From Thiolapillus brandeum (GTDB taxonomy: Bacteria > Pseudomonadota > Gammaproteobacteria > Chromatiales > Chromatiaceae): a DNA stretch of 64,000 nucleotides. Shown piece by piece: positions 26,360-35,742 of this stretch. The stretch lies in NCBI RefSeq assembly GCF_000828615.1, contig NZ_AP012273.1:1364001-1428000 (forward strand), read 5' to 3'. The notes under the pieces are model-generated. The model was not told the DNA's origin and ran no database searches. It saw nothing but the letters and a program-made list of their open reading frames with translations. Positions within the stretch are counted from its first letter, which is position 1; each line of letters begins with the position of its first letter. Both the position numbers and the translations under genes were made by a program.

Positions 26360-27394
26360 ATGAGTGAACACATAGTCATTACCCGGCCTGATGATTGGCA
26401 CCTGCATTTGCGGGATGCTGAAGTACTTCAGGATATCGTGCCGCATACGGCTGAGCGTTTCGGCAGGGCCGTTGTCATGCCCAACCTCAAACCGCCGGTG
26501 ACCACGGCGGAACAGGCCGTCGCATACCGCGAGCGTATTCTGAAAGCCGTGCCTGCCGGGATGAAATTTGACCCTCTGATGACGCTCTATCTGACTGACA
26601 ATACGCCAGGTGAAGAGATCCACAAGGCGAAGGAGTCGGGAGTCGTAAAGGCGGTGAAGTATTATCCGGCTGGCGCCACCACGAATTCGGATTCCGGTGT
26701 CACAGATATACGGCGTGTGTACCCGGTTCTGAAGATCCTGGCCCGGGAAGGTATGCCGTTGCTGGTACATGGTGAAGTGACGGATCCGAAGGTGGATATG
26801 TTCGACCGTGAGGCAGCGTTCATCGAGCGCGTGCTCCTGCCCTTGTTGAACGACATTCCATCACTGAAAATCGTGTTTGAACATATCACTACCCGGGAAG
26901 CCGTGGAGCTCGTAAAACGAACTCCGGAACGCCTGGGTGCTACCATTACCCCGCAGCACCTGCTCATGAACCGGAATGCCATTTTTCAGGGCGGCCTCAA
27001 TCCGCATCACTATTGTCTACCCGTGCTCAAGCGGGAGGAGCATCGGCAGGCCCTGGTGGAAGCTGCCACCAGTGGTGATCCTCGTTTCTTCCTGGGCACG
27101 GACAGTGCGCCTCATGCCCGGTCGGCCAAGGAGAGTTCCTGCGGTTGTGCCGGTATGTACAGCGCGCATGCCGCTATCGAGTTCTATGCCCAGGTGTTTG
27201 ACGAAGCTGGTGCCATGAATACTCTGGAAGCCTTTGCTTCTTTTCACGGCGCGGATTTTTATGGCTTGCCCAGGAACCAGGAAAAAATCACTTTGTTCAA
27301 GGAGCCATGGCAGGTGCCGGAAAAACTGAGGTTTGGTGGCGGGGAACTGGTACCCCTGGGGGCGGGGCAGGTTTTGTCCTGGCAGCTGAAGTAA
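26360..27394 (+). CDS. pyrC: Dihydroorotase
   Basis: A 344-residue class II dihydroorotase that closes carbamoyl-aspartate to dihydroorotate in pyrimidine synthesis. From ATG 26360: RPDDWHLHLRD with the zinc His-x-His, the carboxylated-lysine segment VKYYPAGATTNS, then HGEV, FEHITT and FFLGTDSAPHARSAKE. All metal and substrate residues are present and length is as in E. coli. It is a single gene, between the sHsp terminator and a 16-bp hairpin terminator. Confidence 0.98.
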   Translation: MSEHIVITRPDDWHLHLRDAEVLQDIVPHTAERFGRAVVMPNLKPPVTTAEQAVAYRERILKAVPAGMKFDPLMTLYLTDNTPGEEIHKAKESGVVKAVKYYPAGATTNSDSGVTDIRRVYPVLKILAREGMPLLVHGEVTDPKVDMFDREAAFIERVLLPLLNDIPSLKIVFEHITTREAVELVKRTPERLGATITPQHLLMNRNAIFQGGLNPHHYCLPVLKREEHRQALVEAATSGDPRFFLGTDSAPHARSAKESSCGCAGMYSAHAAIEFYAQVFDEAGAMNTLEAFASFHGADFYGLPRNQEKITLFKEPWQVPEKLRFGGGELVPLGAGQVLSWQLK

Positions 27395-27486
27395 AGCCGA
27401 CACAATAAAGGAAGCTCTGATCAAGTCGTGAACTCGCTATCTGCTTCGTCCAGACTCAATCAGAGATTCCTAAGGGCATTATTGTA

Positions 27487-27524
27487 CTGCTGAAGAACCA
27501 GCTGCAGGGCTGGTTCTTCAGCAG
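27487..27524. terminator. Bidirectional hairpin terminator between convergent genes
   Basis: CTGCTGAAGAACCAGC (27487-27502) and GCTGGTTCTTCAGCAG (27509-27524) form a perfect 16-bp stem with a 6-nt loop. It sits between pyrC and the convergent secreted-protein gene, 17 nt from the latter's stop. Only short T runs follow. Confidence 0.75.
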
Positions 27525-27540
27525 TTTCTCGATCAGGATG

Positions 27541-28839
27541 TCATTCTGAGCGTTTGTTTACCAGCCACAGCGCCTCGTTGCCGGCAAAACCCCAGTGCAG
27601 CTTGCCGTTTTCGTCGATGATGCCACACTTTTCATTGCAGACGGATTCATTGGGTCCAATGTTTCCGGAGCCGATGTGGAAGTCATGAGATGTATTCATG
27701 TCGAGAATGATATCGTCGAACTCAGAGTTGTCCACGTAGCTATTGTACAACCTGAAAGGGCGATCCTGGTCATCAGTGAAAAGAGAGTTGCTTACCATGG
27801 TTTGACTAAGCCTGTGGTAGGTGCATTTGATTTCACTATTGAAGCTGCTGCTTACCATTACCTGTATATGTTTGTTCTGGTAGCGGCTGTTGTATGCGGT
27901 AATGCAGCCCTGGTACTGATCGATTGACAAGTTGTCGCCATTGTCACTCATGGCTGAATTCAGTATGGTTGTTTGGCGGACAGACTGGGACCGCATGACT
28001 TCCGTGTTTACCCCCCTCCGGTTCACGTTGATGAGAGTGAGGTACTGGGCATTTCCATCGCGAACCAGGTAATGAGGATTGTATATGTCCACGTTGGACT
28101 GGTTGATGGTGAGATTTTTAATGGTGATGTGTTCCCCCCGGGTCGTCTGAGTGAAATTCCCGGGTGTTGTGAACAAGAGTGGTTCAGTGCATTTTTCTGA
28201 GCACTCGGGTATTACTGCACCATTGAAATCCATAACAACGCTGGCTCCTGCCTCCGAAGTGGCATCCCGATAAAGGTCCAGTATGATCATTGCGGTTCTA
28301 GCAGCTGGAAAATCATTCTGTTCCAACAGGTATTTGTATACCGCCTTGGGTGACACGGAATACTCGCCGGTATGGGTGATCCTGTAAGGCAGTTTCGTGA
28401 TCGTATTGGGATCATTGGCTATTGGGGGTGTATTGATGATCTCCACCCGGGGTTGTGGCTGCGGTGTGGCCATGAAGCCATCCTCTCCATTGGAGGTGCC
28501 GTCGCTATCGCCCCCGGTCCGCCCAGGATCATCGCTACCCATCGGGTCGTCATCCACAACTGGTGGCAATGGCGTTGCCAGGTCGTATTGTCCCTGAGTA
28601 TCATCGACCCCATCAGCATGGGTTGAGTCGCCGTAGCCGGAATTATTTCCATTGGTTGGTACCGAAGGCATGGGTTGTGAGGGTAAGGCCACAGTATTTT
28701 GTGCATTGCTGTTGGTTGGTGCGGCAGTTGCCGGGCTTGGCATGTTCATGGAATCCGTCTGGTTTCCTACCTGAGCTGCCGCAGTTCCGGCACTGCATAT
28801 CGTTATGGCCAATACGCTTGACATCATGTGTATTTTCAT
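27541..28839 (-). CDS. Secreted protein of unknown function, probable parallel beta-helix
   Basis: A 432-residue product with a signal peptide (MKIHMMSSVLAITICSAGTAAA). Residues ~24-135 are low-complexity, rich in Asn, Pro, Thr, Ser and Asp. From about 145 on there is a globular part in which short strands recur with Asn ladders: ITIKNLTINQSNVDIYN, YLTLINVNRRG, TILNSAMSDNGD, CITAYNSRYQNK, MVSNSLFTDDQ, FRLYNSYVDNSEFDDI. This pattern is typical of right-handed beta-helix proteins. Six cysteines (ECSEKC, GC, KC, CNEKC) could form disulfides. No catalytic motif is recognised. It is monocistronic. Function unknown; surface binding or a carbohydrate-related role are possibilities. Confidence 0.7.
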   Translation of the reverse strand: MKIHMMSSVLAITICSAGTAAAQVGNQTDSMNMPSPATAAPTNSNAQNTVALPSQPMPSVPTNGNNSGYGDSTHADGVDDTQGQYDLATPLPPVVDDDPMGSDDPGRTGGDSDGTSNGEDGFMATPQPQPRVEIINTPPIANDPNTITKLPYRITHTGEYSVSPKAVYKYLLEQNDFPAARTAMIILDLYRDATSEAGASVVMDFNGAVIPECSEKCTEPLLFTTPGNFTQTTRGEHITIKNLTINQSNVDIYNPHYLVRDGNAQYLTLINVNRRGVNTEVMRSQSVRQTTILNSAMSDNGDNLSIDQYQGCITAYNSRYQNKHIQVMVSSSFNSEIKCTYHRLSQTMVSNSLFTDDQDRPFRLYNSYVDNSEFDDIILDMNTSHDFHIGSGNIGPNESVCNEKCGIIDENGKLHWGFAGNEALWLVNKRSE

Positions 28840-29285
28840 CAGTATCTCCGATTGTTTGGTGAGTCCGGAAACCTCTTGGCCGGTTACATCAACCGAATGG
28901 CCAGTTGATCCGTCTTTTCCGATTCCAGGTGCTTCGATAGCAAATTGAATGCCTGCATGCTTTGGTTGATGTTTCTACCCAAAGCCTGCTTTCGCATGCC
29001 ATCTCTTGTATCTGCCTATGCCATCGGCACAATCCTGGGGCACTTAATGACAAATTCTTCTAACGGTTGAAATCCAGTTTGAAAATGTGTGCTGGTTCAC
29101 ATGGCAGTTGGGAAGGGGCGATTTCTAGGCGTAAAGCAGGGGAGGTGTGGTGGCAGTAAAACTGCGGTTTCCCGGGCAGGGGAATGAGGGGTGCAGAGCA
29201 CTTCGGTCAAGAACGTATGGGAAGGGGGGCAACGGAAATGCCTGATGGGTGGCGAGGGTTATCTGCCGCACATTCGACTAGTGGT
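28840..29285. other. Intergenic region, with one possible 37-codon ORF
   Basis: About 445 nt separate the secreted-protein gene from the next minus-strand gene. The promoter of the secreted-protein gene should lie here. The only coding-like stretch is a minus-strand frame at 28884-28997 starting MRKQALGRNINQSMQAF, a helical 37-residue peptide with heptad-like spacing of hydrophobic residues. No ribosome site stands out. Nothing else is seen. Confidence 0.35.
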
Positions 29286-29642
29286 TCAATTCCACCAGCA
29301 TTTCCCTTGCCAGATGTTCGATCTTTCGTAGTGGCCGGGATCAGCCCAGTGCTTGCCCTTGATCTGACAGCGCTTGGCCAACTTTTTCAGTTCCAGGTCT
29401 TCGAGGCAGAACCCCGGTTCTGTCCACAAAAGGGACAAATGACGTTCGATGTCGTGATCCCGTTCATCACTATCATTCAGTTTCCGGATATACACAGCAG
29501 TTTCCCGGGCCGCCAGGATGACTTGCCTCAAGGCTTTGACGGATTCCCGCTTTCTTGCCGATTTGGCCCGCCGCAGGTTCGCCAGCCAACGGGAACCATG
29601 ATTGAAGAGGGATTCCAGTGTGCTACTGGTGAGTGGTTCCAT
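29286..29642 (-). CDS. Hypothetical basic protein downstream of the SulP gene
   Basis: A 118-residue product that I do not recognise. It is hydrophilic, rich in Arg and Lys, and mostly helical, with RSAKRESV-like basic segments (LRRAKSARKRESVKALRQ) and a Trp-rich C-terminus (KHWADPGHYERSNIWQGKCWWN). It has no signal peptide or membrane helix. It starts 60 nt after the SulP stop on the same strand and is probably the third gene of the SLC13-SulP operon. A regulatory partner of the transporters is conceivable but unsupported. Confidence 0.55.
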   Translation of the reverse strand: MEPLTSSTLESLFNHGSRWLANLRRAKSARKRESVKALRQVILAARETAVYIRKLNDSDERDHDIERHLSLLWTEPGFCLEDLELKKLAKRCQIKGKHWADPGHYERSNIWQGKCWWN

Positions 29643-29702
29643 GGTTGCCTGTATTCCCGGATAGCAGTGAAGTTGAAAGCCAGAGCCGGGAGCGAGGGCA
29701 TA

Positions 29703-31463
29703 TCATTTCTTGGTAGTGTCCGGCTCCAGGCATTCCCGGAAGATGCGGGTTACGCAGGTCTCACAACGTTGCTTGTCCAGACGTTTGTAGATATTGGCGA
29801 TGGCCTGAGGTTTGGTTTCAAAAAACTGTGCAGGGCCGATCTCGCGAATAAAGCCGCCTTGGGCCATAAACTGCCACACTTTCCCCTTCATGCCGCAAAA
29901 GTACAGATTGCCGCCCTTTTCCTGAAGGGAATGGGCCTGATGCACGAGCATTTCAGCACCAGCCACGTCGATGAAGTTTGCACCGGACAGCACCAGCAAA
30001 ATATGTTTGATGCCCTGTTTTTCAGAAATATCCATAAGTTTGGCTTCGATATGATTGACGGAGCCAAAATAGATGGACATGTCGATTCTCAATATGCGTA
30101 GCTGCGGGCACTGAGCCAGGGGCTTGGTTTCAATATTGATCATCTTGCTTTTGGGGTCATCCCGATCCGGCGCAAGGGTGACGATATCAGGATGTGAAGT
30201 CCGGTTGAGGAAGATAACCAGGGACAGCAATACACCAATGTAGATGGCAAATTCCAGTTCCAGGAACAAAGTGGCCAGGAAAGTAGTGATGAGAATGCCG
30301 GTTTCAGAAGCGCTGGCCTTCACCAGAACCTTGATTTGGTGGAACTCGATCAGATTCCAGGCTACCAGCAAAATGACACCACCCATAGCGGCGACAGGAA
30401 TATAGGCGGTCAGTGGAGCAATAAGCAACACAATCAGCATGAGCAGCACCGCAGCAAAAATGGCTGACATGGGGGTTACAGCACCTGCCGCGTAATTGAT
30501 GCCGGAACGGGTGAAGGAACCGGAACCTGCGTAACTGGAAAAGAAGCTGCCAAACATGTTTGATAGGCCCTGGCCAATGAACTCCTGGTTGCTGTCGATG
30601 AGCTGATGAGACTTGGTGGCCACGGCGCGGGAAATGGAAACCGCTTCTATCAGAGCCAGCAATGCCACGGCAAAGGCTTCCGGTGCAAGCTCCTGGATGG
30701 TGGCAAATGAGAAATCGGGTTTGGACAAAGGTGGCAGGTGGGGAGGGATCTGAGGCACCAGCTTTACCCCATGTTCGGCGGCGCCCAGCAGCACGGCTAT
30801 GATGCTGCCTACAATGAGGGCAACCAACAGGTGAGGAGCCTTGGGGGAGAGCTTACGCACGAATATGGCTGTTAACAGGGTCGCCATGGCGATGACGAAA
30901 ACATACCAGTTGATATCTCCCAGGTGATGGAAGATATCCATCCAGGTATTGGCAAATGATTCGCCCCTGGGTACTTCCACACCCAGTACATGCTTGACCT
31001 GGCTGGTGGCGATGAGAATTGCTGCACCCGCAGTAAATCCGACAACCACCGTGTGGGAAACGAAGTTGACCAGGGAGCCCAGGCGTGCAAGGCCAAAGCC
31101 AAACTCGTAGGCGCCAGCCAGGAACGTCAGAGTCAGGGCCATCTGGATGAACTCGGGAGAACCCGGTTCCGCATAACGGCTGATGGATGAGAATACCACG
31201 ATGGAAATGGCGGTGGTTGGCCCCGATATCAGGTGCCGCGAAGAACCAAACAGCGCCGCAATGATGGGTGTGACCATAGCGGTGTACAGGCCATACTCGG
31301 GTGGCAGGCCGGCAATGGTGGCAAAGGCGATACCCTGGGGCAGTACGATAATTGCCCCCGTGAGACCTGCCATGAAATCCTTTTTCAGGGTATCTCGATT
31401 GACCAATGGCCACCAGGCCAGAAAAGGCAGGAAACGGCTGAGCTTCATATTGAGTGACGACAT
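29703..31463 (-). CDS. SulP family anion transporter with STAS domain
   Basis: A 586-residue membrane protein. The transporter core has 12-14 helices (GLTGAIIVLPQGIAFATIAG, LPPEYGLYTA, GPTTAIS, NMFGSFFSSYAGSGSFTRSG). A cytoplasmic STAS domain spans about 450-560 (RIDMSIYFGSVNHIE, HILLVLSGANFIDVAGAEML). Members carry sulfate, bicarbonate or other anions in symport or exchange. It follows the SLC13 gene with a 1-nt gap, so two different sulfate-type carriers are co-expressed. In a sulfur oxidiser the pair could export sulfate, but direction cannot be read from sequence. Confidence 0.93.
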   Translation of the reverse strand: MSSLNMKLSRFLPFLAWWPLVNRDTLKKDFMAGLTGAIIVLPQGIAFATIAGLPPEYGLYTAMVTPIIAALFGSSRHLISGPTTAISIVVFSSISRYAEPGSPEFIQMALTLTFLAGAYEFGFGLARLGSLVNFVSHTVVVGFTAGAAILIATSQVKHVLGVEVPRGESFANTWMDIFHHLGDINWYVFVIAMATLLTAIFVRKLSPKAPHLLVALIVGSIIAVLLGAAEHGVKLVPQIPPHLPPLSKPDFSFATIQELAPEAFAVALLALIEAVSISRAVATKSHQLIDSNQEFIGQGLSNMFGSFFSSYAGSGSFTRSGINYAAGAVTPMSAIFAAVLLMLIVLLIAPLTAYIPVAAMGGVILLVAWNLIEFHQIKVLVKASASETGILITTFLATLFLELEFAIYIGVLLSLVIFLNRTSHPDIVTLAPDRDDPKSKMINIETKPLAQCPQLRILRIDMSIYFGSVNHIEAKLMDISEKQGIKHILLVLSGANFIDVAGAEMLVHQAHSLQEKGGNLYFCGMKGKVWQFMAQGGFIREIGPAQFFETKPQAIANIYKRLDKQRCETCVTRIFRECLEPDTTKK

Positions 31464-31464
31464 A

Positions 31465-33438
31465 TCAGAAAACCACGTTCATAACAGCAATGGCAACGAC
31501 CAGGAACAAGATCGTCATGACTCCTCCTGCCCGCATGAAGTCCTTCACCTTGTATCCACCGGGGCCCATGATCAGGGCATTCACCTGGTGGGTGGGGATC
31601 AGGAAAGAGTTGGAAGTCGAGATGGCCACGATCAGGGCGAAGACCGCAGGATTGGCGCCGGGAATCCCCAGGGCGATGTTTACGGCCAGAGGCACGAGGA
31701 GCACCGTGGCGCCCACATTCGACATGACCAGGGTAAAAAACGTTGAGAGAGTGGCTACGGCAAGCTGAATGACCCAGATAGGCATATGCCCCACCACGGA
31801 CAGGGTCTGCTCGGCAATCCAGCGCGCGGTGCCTGAGGTTTCCACCGCCAGGCCCAGAGGAATCAGGGAAGCGAGAAGGAATACGGTTTTCCAGGAAACC
31901 GCCTCATAAGCTTCTTCGATCTTCAATACCCCGGAAAGTACCATGCCGACCGCGCCGACGAGCAGGGATACCGAGAGGCGCAGATTGCTGAAGAGTACCA
32001 GTGAGAGTGCAATGGAAAAGAATATGGCGGCCCAGCCCAGCTTGTGGGGGCGTTCTTCCTCCTGGGGGAATTCCGTGGTAACCACCACGAAATTGCGGTC
32101 CTTCTTGAGGCGGGTGAGGTTGTCCCAGGCGGTATGCACTACCAGGGTGTCACCTGCCTGCAGGGGCAGATCGCGGATGTTGTCTCCTTCCCCCAGGGTT
32201 TTGCCATTGCGATGCAGGGCCACCATGGCAATGCCATACACCTTGCGCATCCATACATCGCGGGCGCTCTTGCCAATGAGGTGGGAACCGGGGGGGATGA
32301 CGATCTCGGCAATACCGGCCTTGGTGGCCGCCAGGGATTCCGCAAAGGTGCGCAGGGAGTCGCGCTTTTTCAGATCATATTTTTCCACGAAATGATCAAG
32401 ATGCTCGGGGGCGGCGACAATGCCCAGCACCATGCCGGCTTCGAATTCCGTGTCCCGGGCAATGGTGTTGGGTCCGACCCGGGTTTCCTGTCCACTGCGT
32501 TTGGTGGCGATAATCCGAATGCGGTAGGTGGTTTCGACGTCATCCAGTTTCTTGCCAATCAGGGGGCTGGTCTCAGGTACCACTACTTCATACAAGGCAT
32601 AGTCGATGCCATAGGTATTGTGAAGATAGTCCATGGTGCTGGATGCGGTGGTGGAGCTGCCGTCTTTCTCTGTGTTGGTGACGGGAAGAACGAAGCGACC
32701 GGCGACAATAAAATACAGAATGCCGGTAAGTACCAATACCACCCCTACCGGGGTTACGGAAAACAGTCCCCAGGGCTGCATCTGCTGGTCAGGCGGCAAG
32801 GCCTGGTTTGAAGTGGCCATGAGGTCATTGAGCAGAATCAGCGGTGAGGAACCGACCAGAGTGACGGTGCCACCGAGAATGGCGCAGAATCCCATGGGCA
32901 TGAGCAGACGGGACAGAGGGATGCCGGACCGGGCTGAAATCCGGGACACGACCGGCAGGAACAAGGCGGCGGCGCCCACGTTCTGCATGAATGAGGAGAT
33001 AAAGGCCACAGTGCCGGAGATAATGGGAATGATGCGTTTTTCCGTGGTGCCACCGATCTTGAGAATAAAGGCAGCCACCTTCGACATGAGGCCGGTTTTG
33101 TCCAAACCGGCTCCAATAATCATGACGGCGATGATGGACATCACTGCGTTACTGCCAAAACCGTCAAAAAGATGCTGATTGTCCACCAGCCCTTTTTCCA
33201 GCCCCATCAGTGGCGCCAGAAGGGATGTAAGCCCCAGCAGAACCATGATCACCACTGCGGCCACGTCCACGTCCACGATCTCGAAAGCGAAAAGGTAAAT
33301 GGTCAGTACCAGTATGGAAACCACCCAGGCGATCTCGGTGCTTGGGCTGACCATGGCCAGGCCAACAGCGACGAGAATGGATATGCCCGCCGAAATTATT
33401 TGCTTTAAAGGTAGTTGGCTGCTGGGTTTTTCAGACAT
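31465..33438 (-). CDS. SLC13 family permease with two RCK_C (TrkA-C) domains
   Basis: A 657-residue inner-membrane carrier. It has N- and C-terminal bundles of helices (FGSNAVMSIIAVMIIGAGLD, FMQNVGAAALFLPVVSRIS, and near the end VMSNVGATVLLVPLAVNIA, STSNSFLIPTHQVNALIMGP). Two cytoplasmic TrkA-C domains lie in the centre at about 275-460 (SPLIGKKLDDVETTYRIRII and GSHLIGKSARDVWMRKVYGI). This is the layout of the bacterial SLC13 sulfate/dicarboxylate carriers of the SAC1/SLT type. It is the first gene of an operon with SulP and a small basic protein. Confidence 0.92.
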   Translation of the reverse strand: MSEKPSSQLPLKQIISAGISILVAVGLAMVSPSTEIAWVVSILVLTIYLFAFEIVDVDVAAVVIMVLLGLTSLLAPLMGLEKGLVDNQHLFDGFGSNAVMSIIAVMIIGAGLDKTGLMSKVAAFILKIGGTTEKRIIPIISGTVAFISSFMQNVGAAALFLPVVSRISARSGIPLSRLLMPMGFCAILGGTVTLVGSSPLILLNDLMATSNQALPPDQQMQPWGLFSVTPVGVVLVLTGILYFIVAGRFVLPVTNTEKDGSSTTASSTMDYLHNTYGIDYALYEVVVPETSPLIGKKLDDVETTYRIRIIATKRSGQETRVGPNTIARDTEFEAGMVLGIVAAPEHLDHFVEKYDLKKRDSLRTFAESLAATKAGIAEIVIPPGSHLIGKSARDVWMRKVYGIAMVALHRNGKTLGEGDNIRDLPLQAGDTLVVHTAWDNLTRLKKDRNFVVVTTEFPQEEERPHKLGWAAIFFSIALSLVLFSNLRLSVSLLVGAVGMVLSGVLKIEEAYEAVSWKTVFLLASLIPLGLAVETSGTARWIAEQTLSVVGHMPIWVIQLAVATLSTFFTLVMSNVGATVLLVPLAVNIALGIPGANPAVFALIVAISTSNSFLIPTHQVNALIMGPGGYKVKDFMRAGGVMTILFLVVAIAVMNVVF

Positions 33439-33628
33439 TGAAGGGGCCTTGGAGTAGTATATCAGTAGATTATGGAAATCTAATTAGTATACCTTATGAA
33501 GGGTTTCTCCTTCAAGCTCAATTGCCGTTGAACACTGTCTGGAACGGGGGATTTTTGGTTCCGGAAATGAAGGCCGGGGATCCCCTGATATGTGCATTAA
33601 GGCCGTATCTTCCGGTGTGGCAATCAGT

Positions 33629-33655
33629 CTGCTGAAAAATGGTGTTATTCAGCAG
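33629..33655. terminator. Hairpin downstream of rsmJ
   Basis: CTGCTGAA (33629-33636) pairs with TTCAGCAG (33648-33655) over an 11-nt loop, 40 nt past the rsmJ stop. No T run follows on the minus strand. It may end the ubiA-bioA-rsmJ message before the SLC13 promoter. Confidence 0.4.
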
Positions 33656-33694
33656 CCACATGGAAACCATGATGTCTGTTGGCGGCAGGAAATA

Positions 33695-34468
33695 TCATCC
33701 CGGACGGGAAGGCAGATAGATATCATAACGGGTTTTGGGGGCCTGAATCCGGAAGTCCGGAGCCACTTCCCCCAGAAACGGTGCCCGGGCCGGACGTTTC
33801 ACGGCCACCCGTTTGCGGGCGGCCTGGCGGGCTGCTGTCAACAGCTGAGATCCCTGCTGATCAGGGCCCAGCAGTAGTTGCAGGGTGCGCATTTCCTTTT
33901 TTGCCAAGGCGTTTTTCCCTTTGTGGGGATACATGGGATCGAGATAAATGCTGTCGGGCAAAGTGTTCGTGTCCATGGCTGCCAGGATTTCGATGGCATT
34001 GCCCGGCAGTAGTGACAGGCGTGTCATGATGTCCTGCAGATCCGTATCCTGCCGGGCGCGCAGCAGGCCGTCTGCGAGCAGGGCGTGGACGATGGGTGAT
34101 TGTTCCACCATCAGCACTTCGCAGCCCAGAGTGGCAAGGACGAAGGCATCCCCGCCCAGGCCGGCGGTGGCATCCAGTACCCGGGGGAGGGCGATGCCGG
34201 GTTTCACGCCCACAGCCCTGGCCAAGGGGGATTTACGTCCTTCTCCCTGACGGCGACGGTGAGCCGCCTTGCCCCGGGTGAAATCCACGTAAATCGGCCC
34301 CGGGGCATCAGCACGGCATTGGCGCAACTGCAAGCGGTTGTTGGCGTATTCCAGACAGAAGCTGCTGTCCGTTCCGGGAGTACGGGACAGGGGACAGTTC
34401 AGCTGCGCTGCCAGGGCTTGTTCCTTTTCCCCGTGCCCCCTGGCAATGACGCAGATTTCCGGTTTCAT
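33695..34468 (-). CDS. rsmJ: 16S rRNA (guanine1516-N2)-methyltransferase
   Basis: A 257-residue SAM-dependent methyltransferase acting on the small ribosomal subunit. From ATG 34468: the PIYVDFTRGKAAHRRRQGEG segment, the SAM-binding DATAGLGGDAFVLATLGCEV, and the DPMYPHKGKNALAKKEMR catalytic loop specific to RsmJ. The ATG overlaps the bioA stop by 4 nt. It is the last gene of ubiA-bioA-rsmJ. Confidence 0.95.
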   Translation of the reverse strand: MKPEICVIARGHGEKEQALAAQLNCPLSRTPGTDSSFCLEYANNRLQLRQCRADAPGPIYVDFTRGKAAHRRRQGEGRKSPLARAVGVKPGIALPRVLDATAGLGGDAFVLATLGCEVLMVEQSPIVHALLADGLLRARQDTDLQDIMTRLSLLPGNAIEILAAMDTNTLPDSIYLDPMYPHKGKNALAKKEMRTLQLLLGPDQQGSQLLTAARQAARKRVAVKRPARAPFLGEVAPDFRIQAPKTRYDIYLPSRPG

Positions 34469-35742
34469 GTATGTTGGTGAATGACCTGAACGACGGCCTG
34501 ACACAGGGTGTTCAGGTCGTCATCGTTGATGATGAAGGGTGGCATGAGATAGACCAGCCGGCCAAAAGGCCGCACCCATACGCCTCGATCGACGAAGGCC
34601 GGCTGTATCTGTTGCATATCCACCGGCTGCTTCAGTTCCACCACGCCAATGGCTCCCAGTACCCGCACTTCTTTGACGCCGGGCAGATCACGGCAAGGCG
34701 CCAGGCCGGACTCCAGTGTTTTCTGGATGCGGGCGACACTAGCCTGCCAGTGACTGTCGAGCAACAAACCGATGCTGGCAAGGGCCAGGTTGCAGGCCAG
34801 GGGATTGGCCATGAACGTGGGGCCGTGCATGAACACGCCCGGGGGATGATTGCTGATGGCGTCACTGATCCTGCGGGTCGCCAGGGTGGCGGCCAGGGTC
34901 ATGTAACCTCCCGTAAGGGCTTTTCCCAGACAGAGAATGTCCGGGCTGACGGCGCCATGTTCGCAGGCAAAGAGCTTTCCCGTGCGCCCAAAGCCGGTGG
35001 CAATCTCGTCCAGGATCAACAGCACATCATGCTCGTCGCAAAGGCGGCGTACCCGGCGCAGATAGTCCGCCGAGTAGAAACGCATGCCACCGGCGCCTTG
35101 CACAATGGGTTCCAGAATAACGGCTGCAATGTCCTGGTGATGACGTTCCATCAGCCCCTCGAATTCCATCAGGTGCCGATCTTCACAGGTTTCACCGAAA
35201 GCAGGCTCCGGGGGCGGCGCAAAAAACTGCCGGGCCAGGCTGCCCTGGAACAGGGTGTGCATGCCGGTGACCGGATCGCACACGGACATGGCGCCAAAGG
35301 TGTCTCCGTGATACCCGTTGCGCACCGTCAGAAAGTGCTGGCGGGACTGCCCCAGGGAATGCCAGTACTGGATCGCCATCTTCATGGCCACTTCCACGGC
35401 AACGGATCCTGAGTCGGTGAAAAACACCTTCTCCAGGGGAGTGGGAGTCAGCTTCACCAGCTCCCGGGCCAGCTTTACGGCGGGAGGGTGGGTCAGCCCC
35501 CCGAACATCACGTGGGCCATGTTTCCGAGCTGGTCTTCCACAGCCTTGTCGAGCACCGGGTGCCTGTATCCATGTATGGCGCACCACCATGAGGCCATGC
35601 CATCGATGAGCTGACGTCCGTCCGCCAGGGTGAGGCGCACAGCTTCGGCGCCAACCACGGGAAAAACCGGACCTGTACCCATGCCGGAATAGGGATGCCA
35701 GACATGCTTCCGGTCCAGTTGCAGCAGTTGATCGGGATTCAT
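34465..35742 (-). CDS. bioA: Adenosylmethionine-8-amino-7-oxononanoate aminotransferase
   Basis: A 425-residue PLP enzyme of biotin synthesis that makes 7,8-diaminopelargonate with SAM as amino donor. Typical text: HVWHPYSGMG at 13-22, DGMASWWCAIHGY, VFFTDSGSVAVEVAMKMA, LILDEIATGFGRTGKLFACE and LGKALTGGYMTLAAT with the PLP lysine. The PEG bases next to Trp-Trp are as in E. coli BioA. It overlaps ubiA by 4 nt upstream and rsmJ by 4 nt downstream. No other bio genes are in the window. Confidence 0.97.
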   Translation of the reverse strand: MNPDQLLQLDRKHVWHPYSGMGTGPVFPVVGAEAVRLTLADGRQLIDGMASWWCAIHGYRHPVLDKAVEDQLGNMAHVMFGGLTHPPAVKLARELVKLTPTPLEKVFFTDSGSVAVEVAMKMAIQYWHSLGQSRQHFLTVRNGYHGDTFGAMSVCDPVTGMHTLFQGSLARQFFAPPPEPAFGETCEDRHLMEFEGLMERHHQDIAAVILEPIVQGAGGMRFYSADYLRRVRRLCDEHDVLLILDEIATGFGRTGKLFACEHGAVSPDILCLGKALTGGYMTLAATLATRRISDAISNHPPGVFMHGPTFMANPLACNLALASIGLLLDSHWQASVARIQKTLESGLAPCRDLPGVKEVRVLGAIGVVELKQPVDMQQIQPAFVDRGVWVRPFGRLVYLMPPFIINDDDLNTLCQAVVQVIHQHT

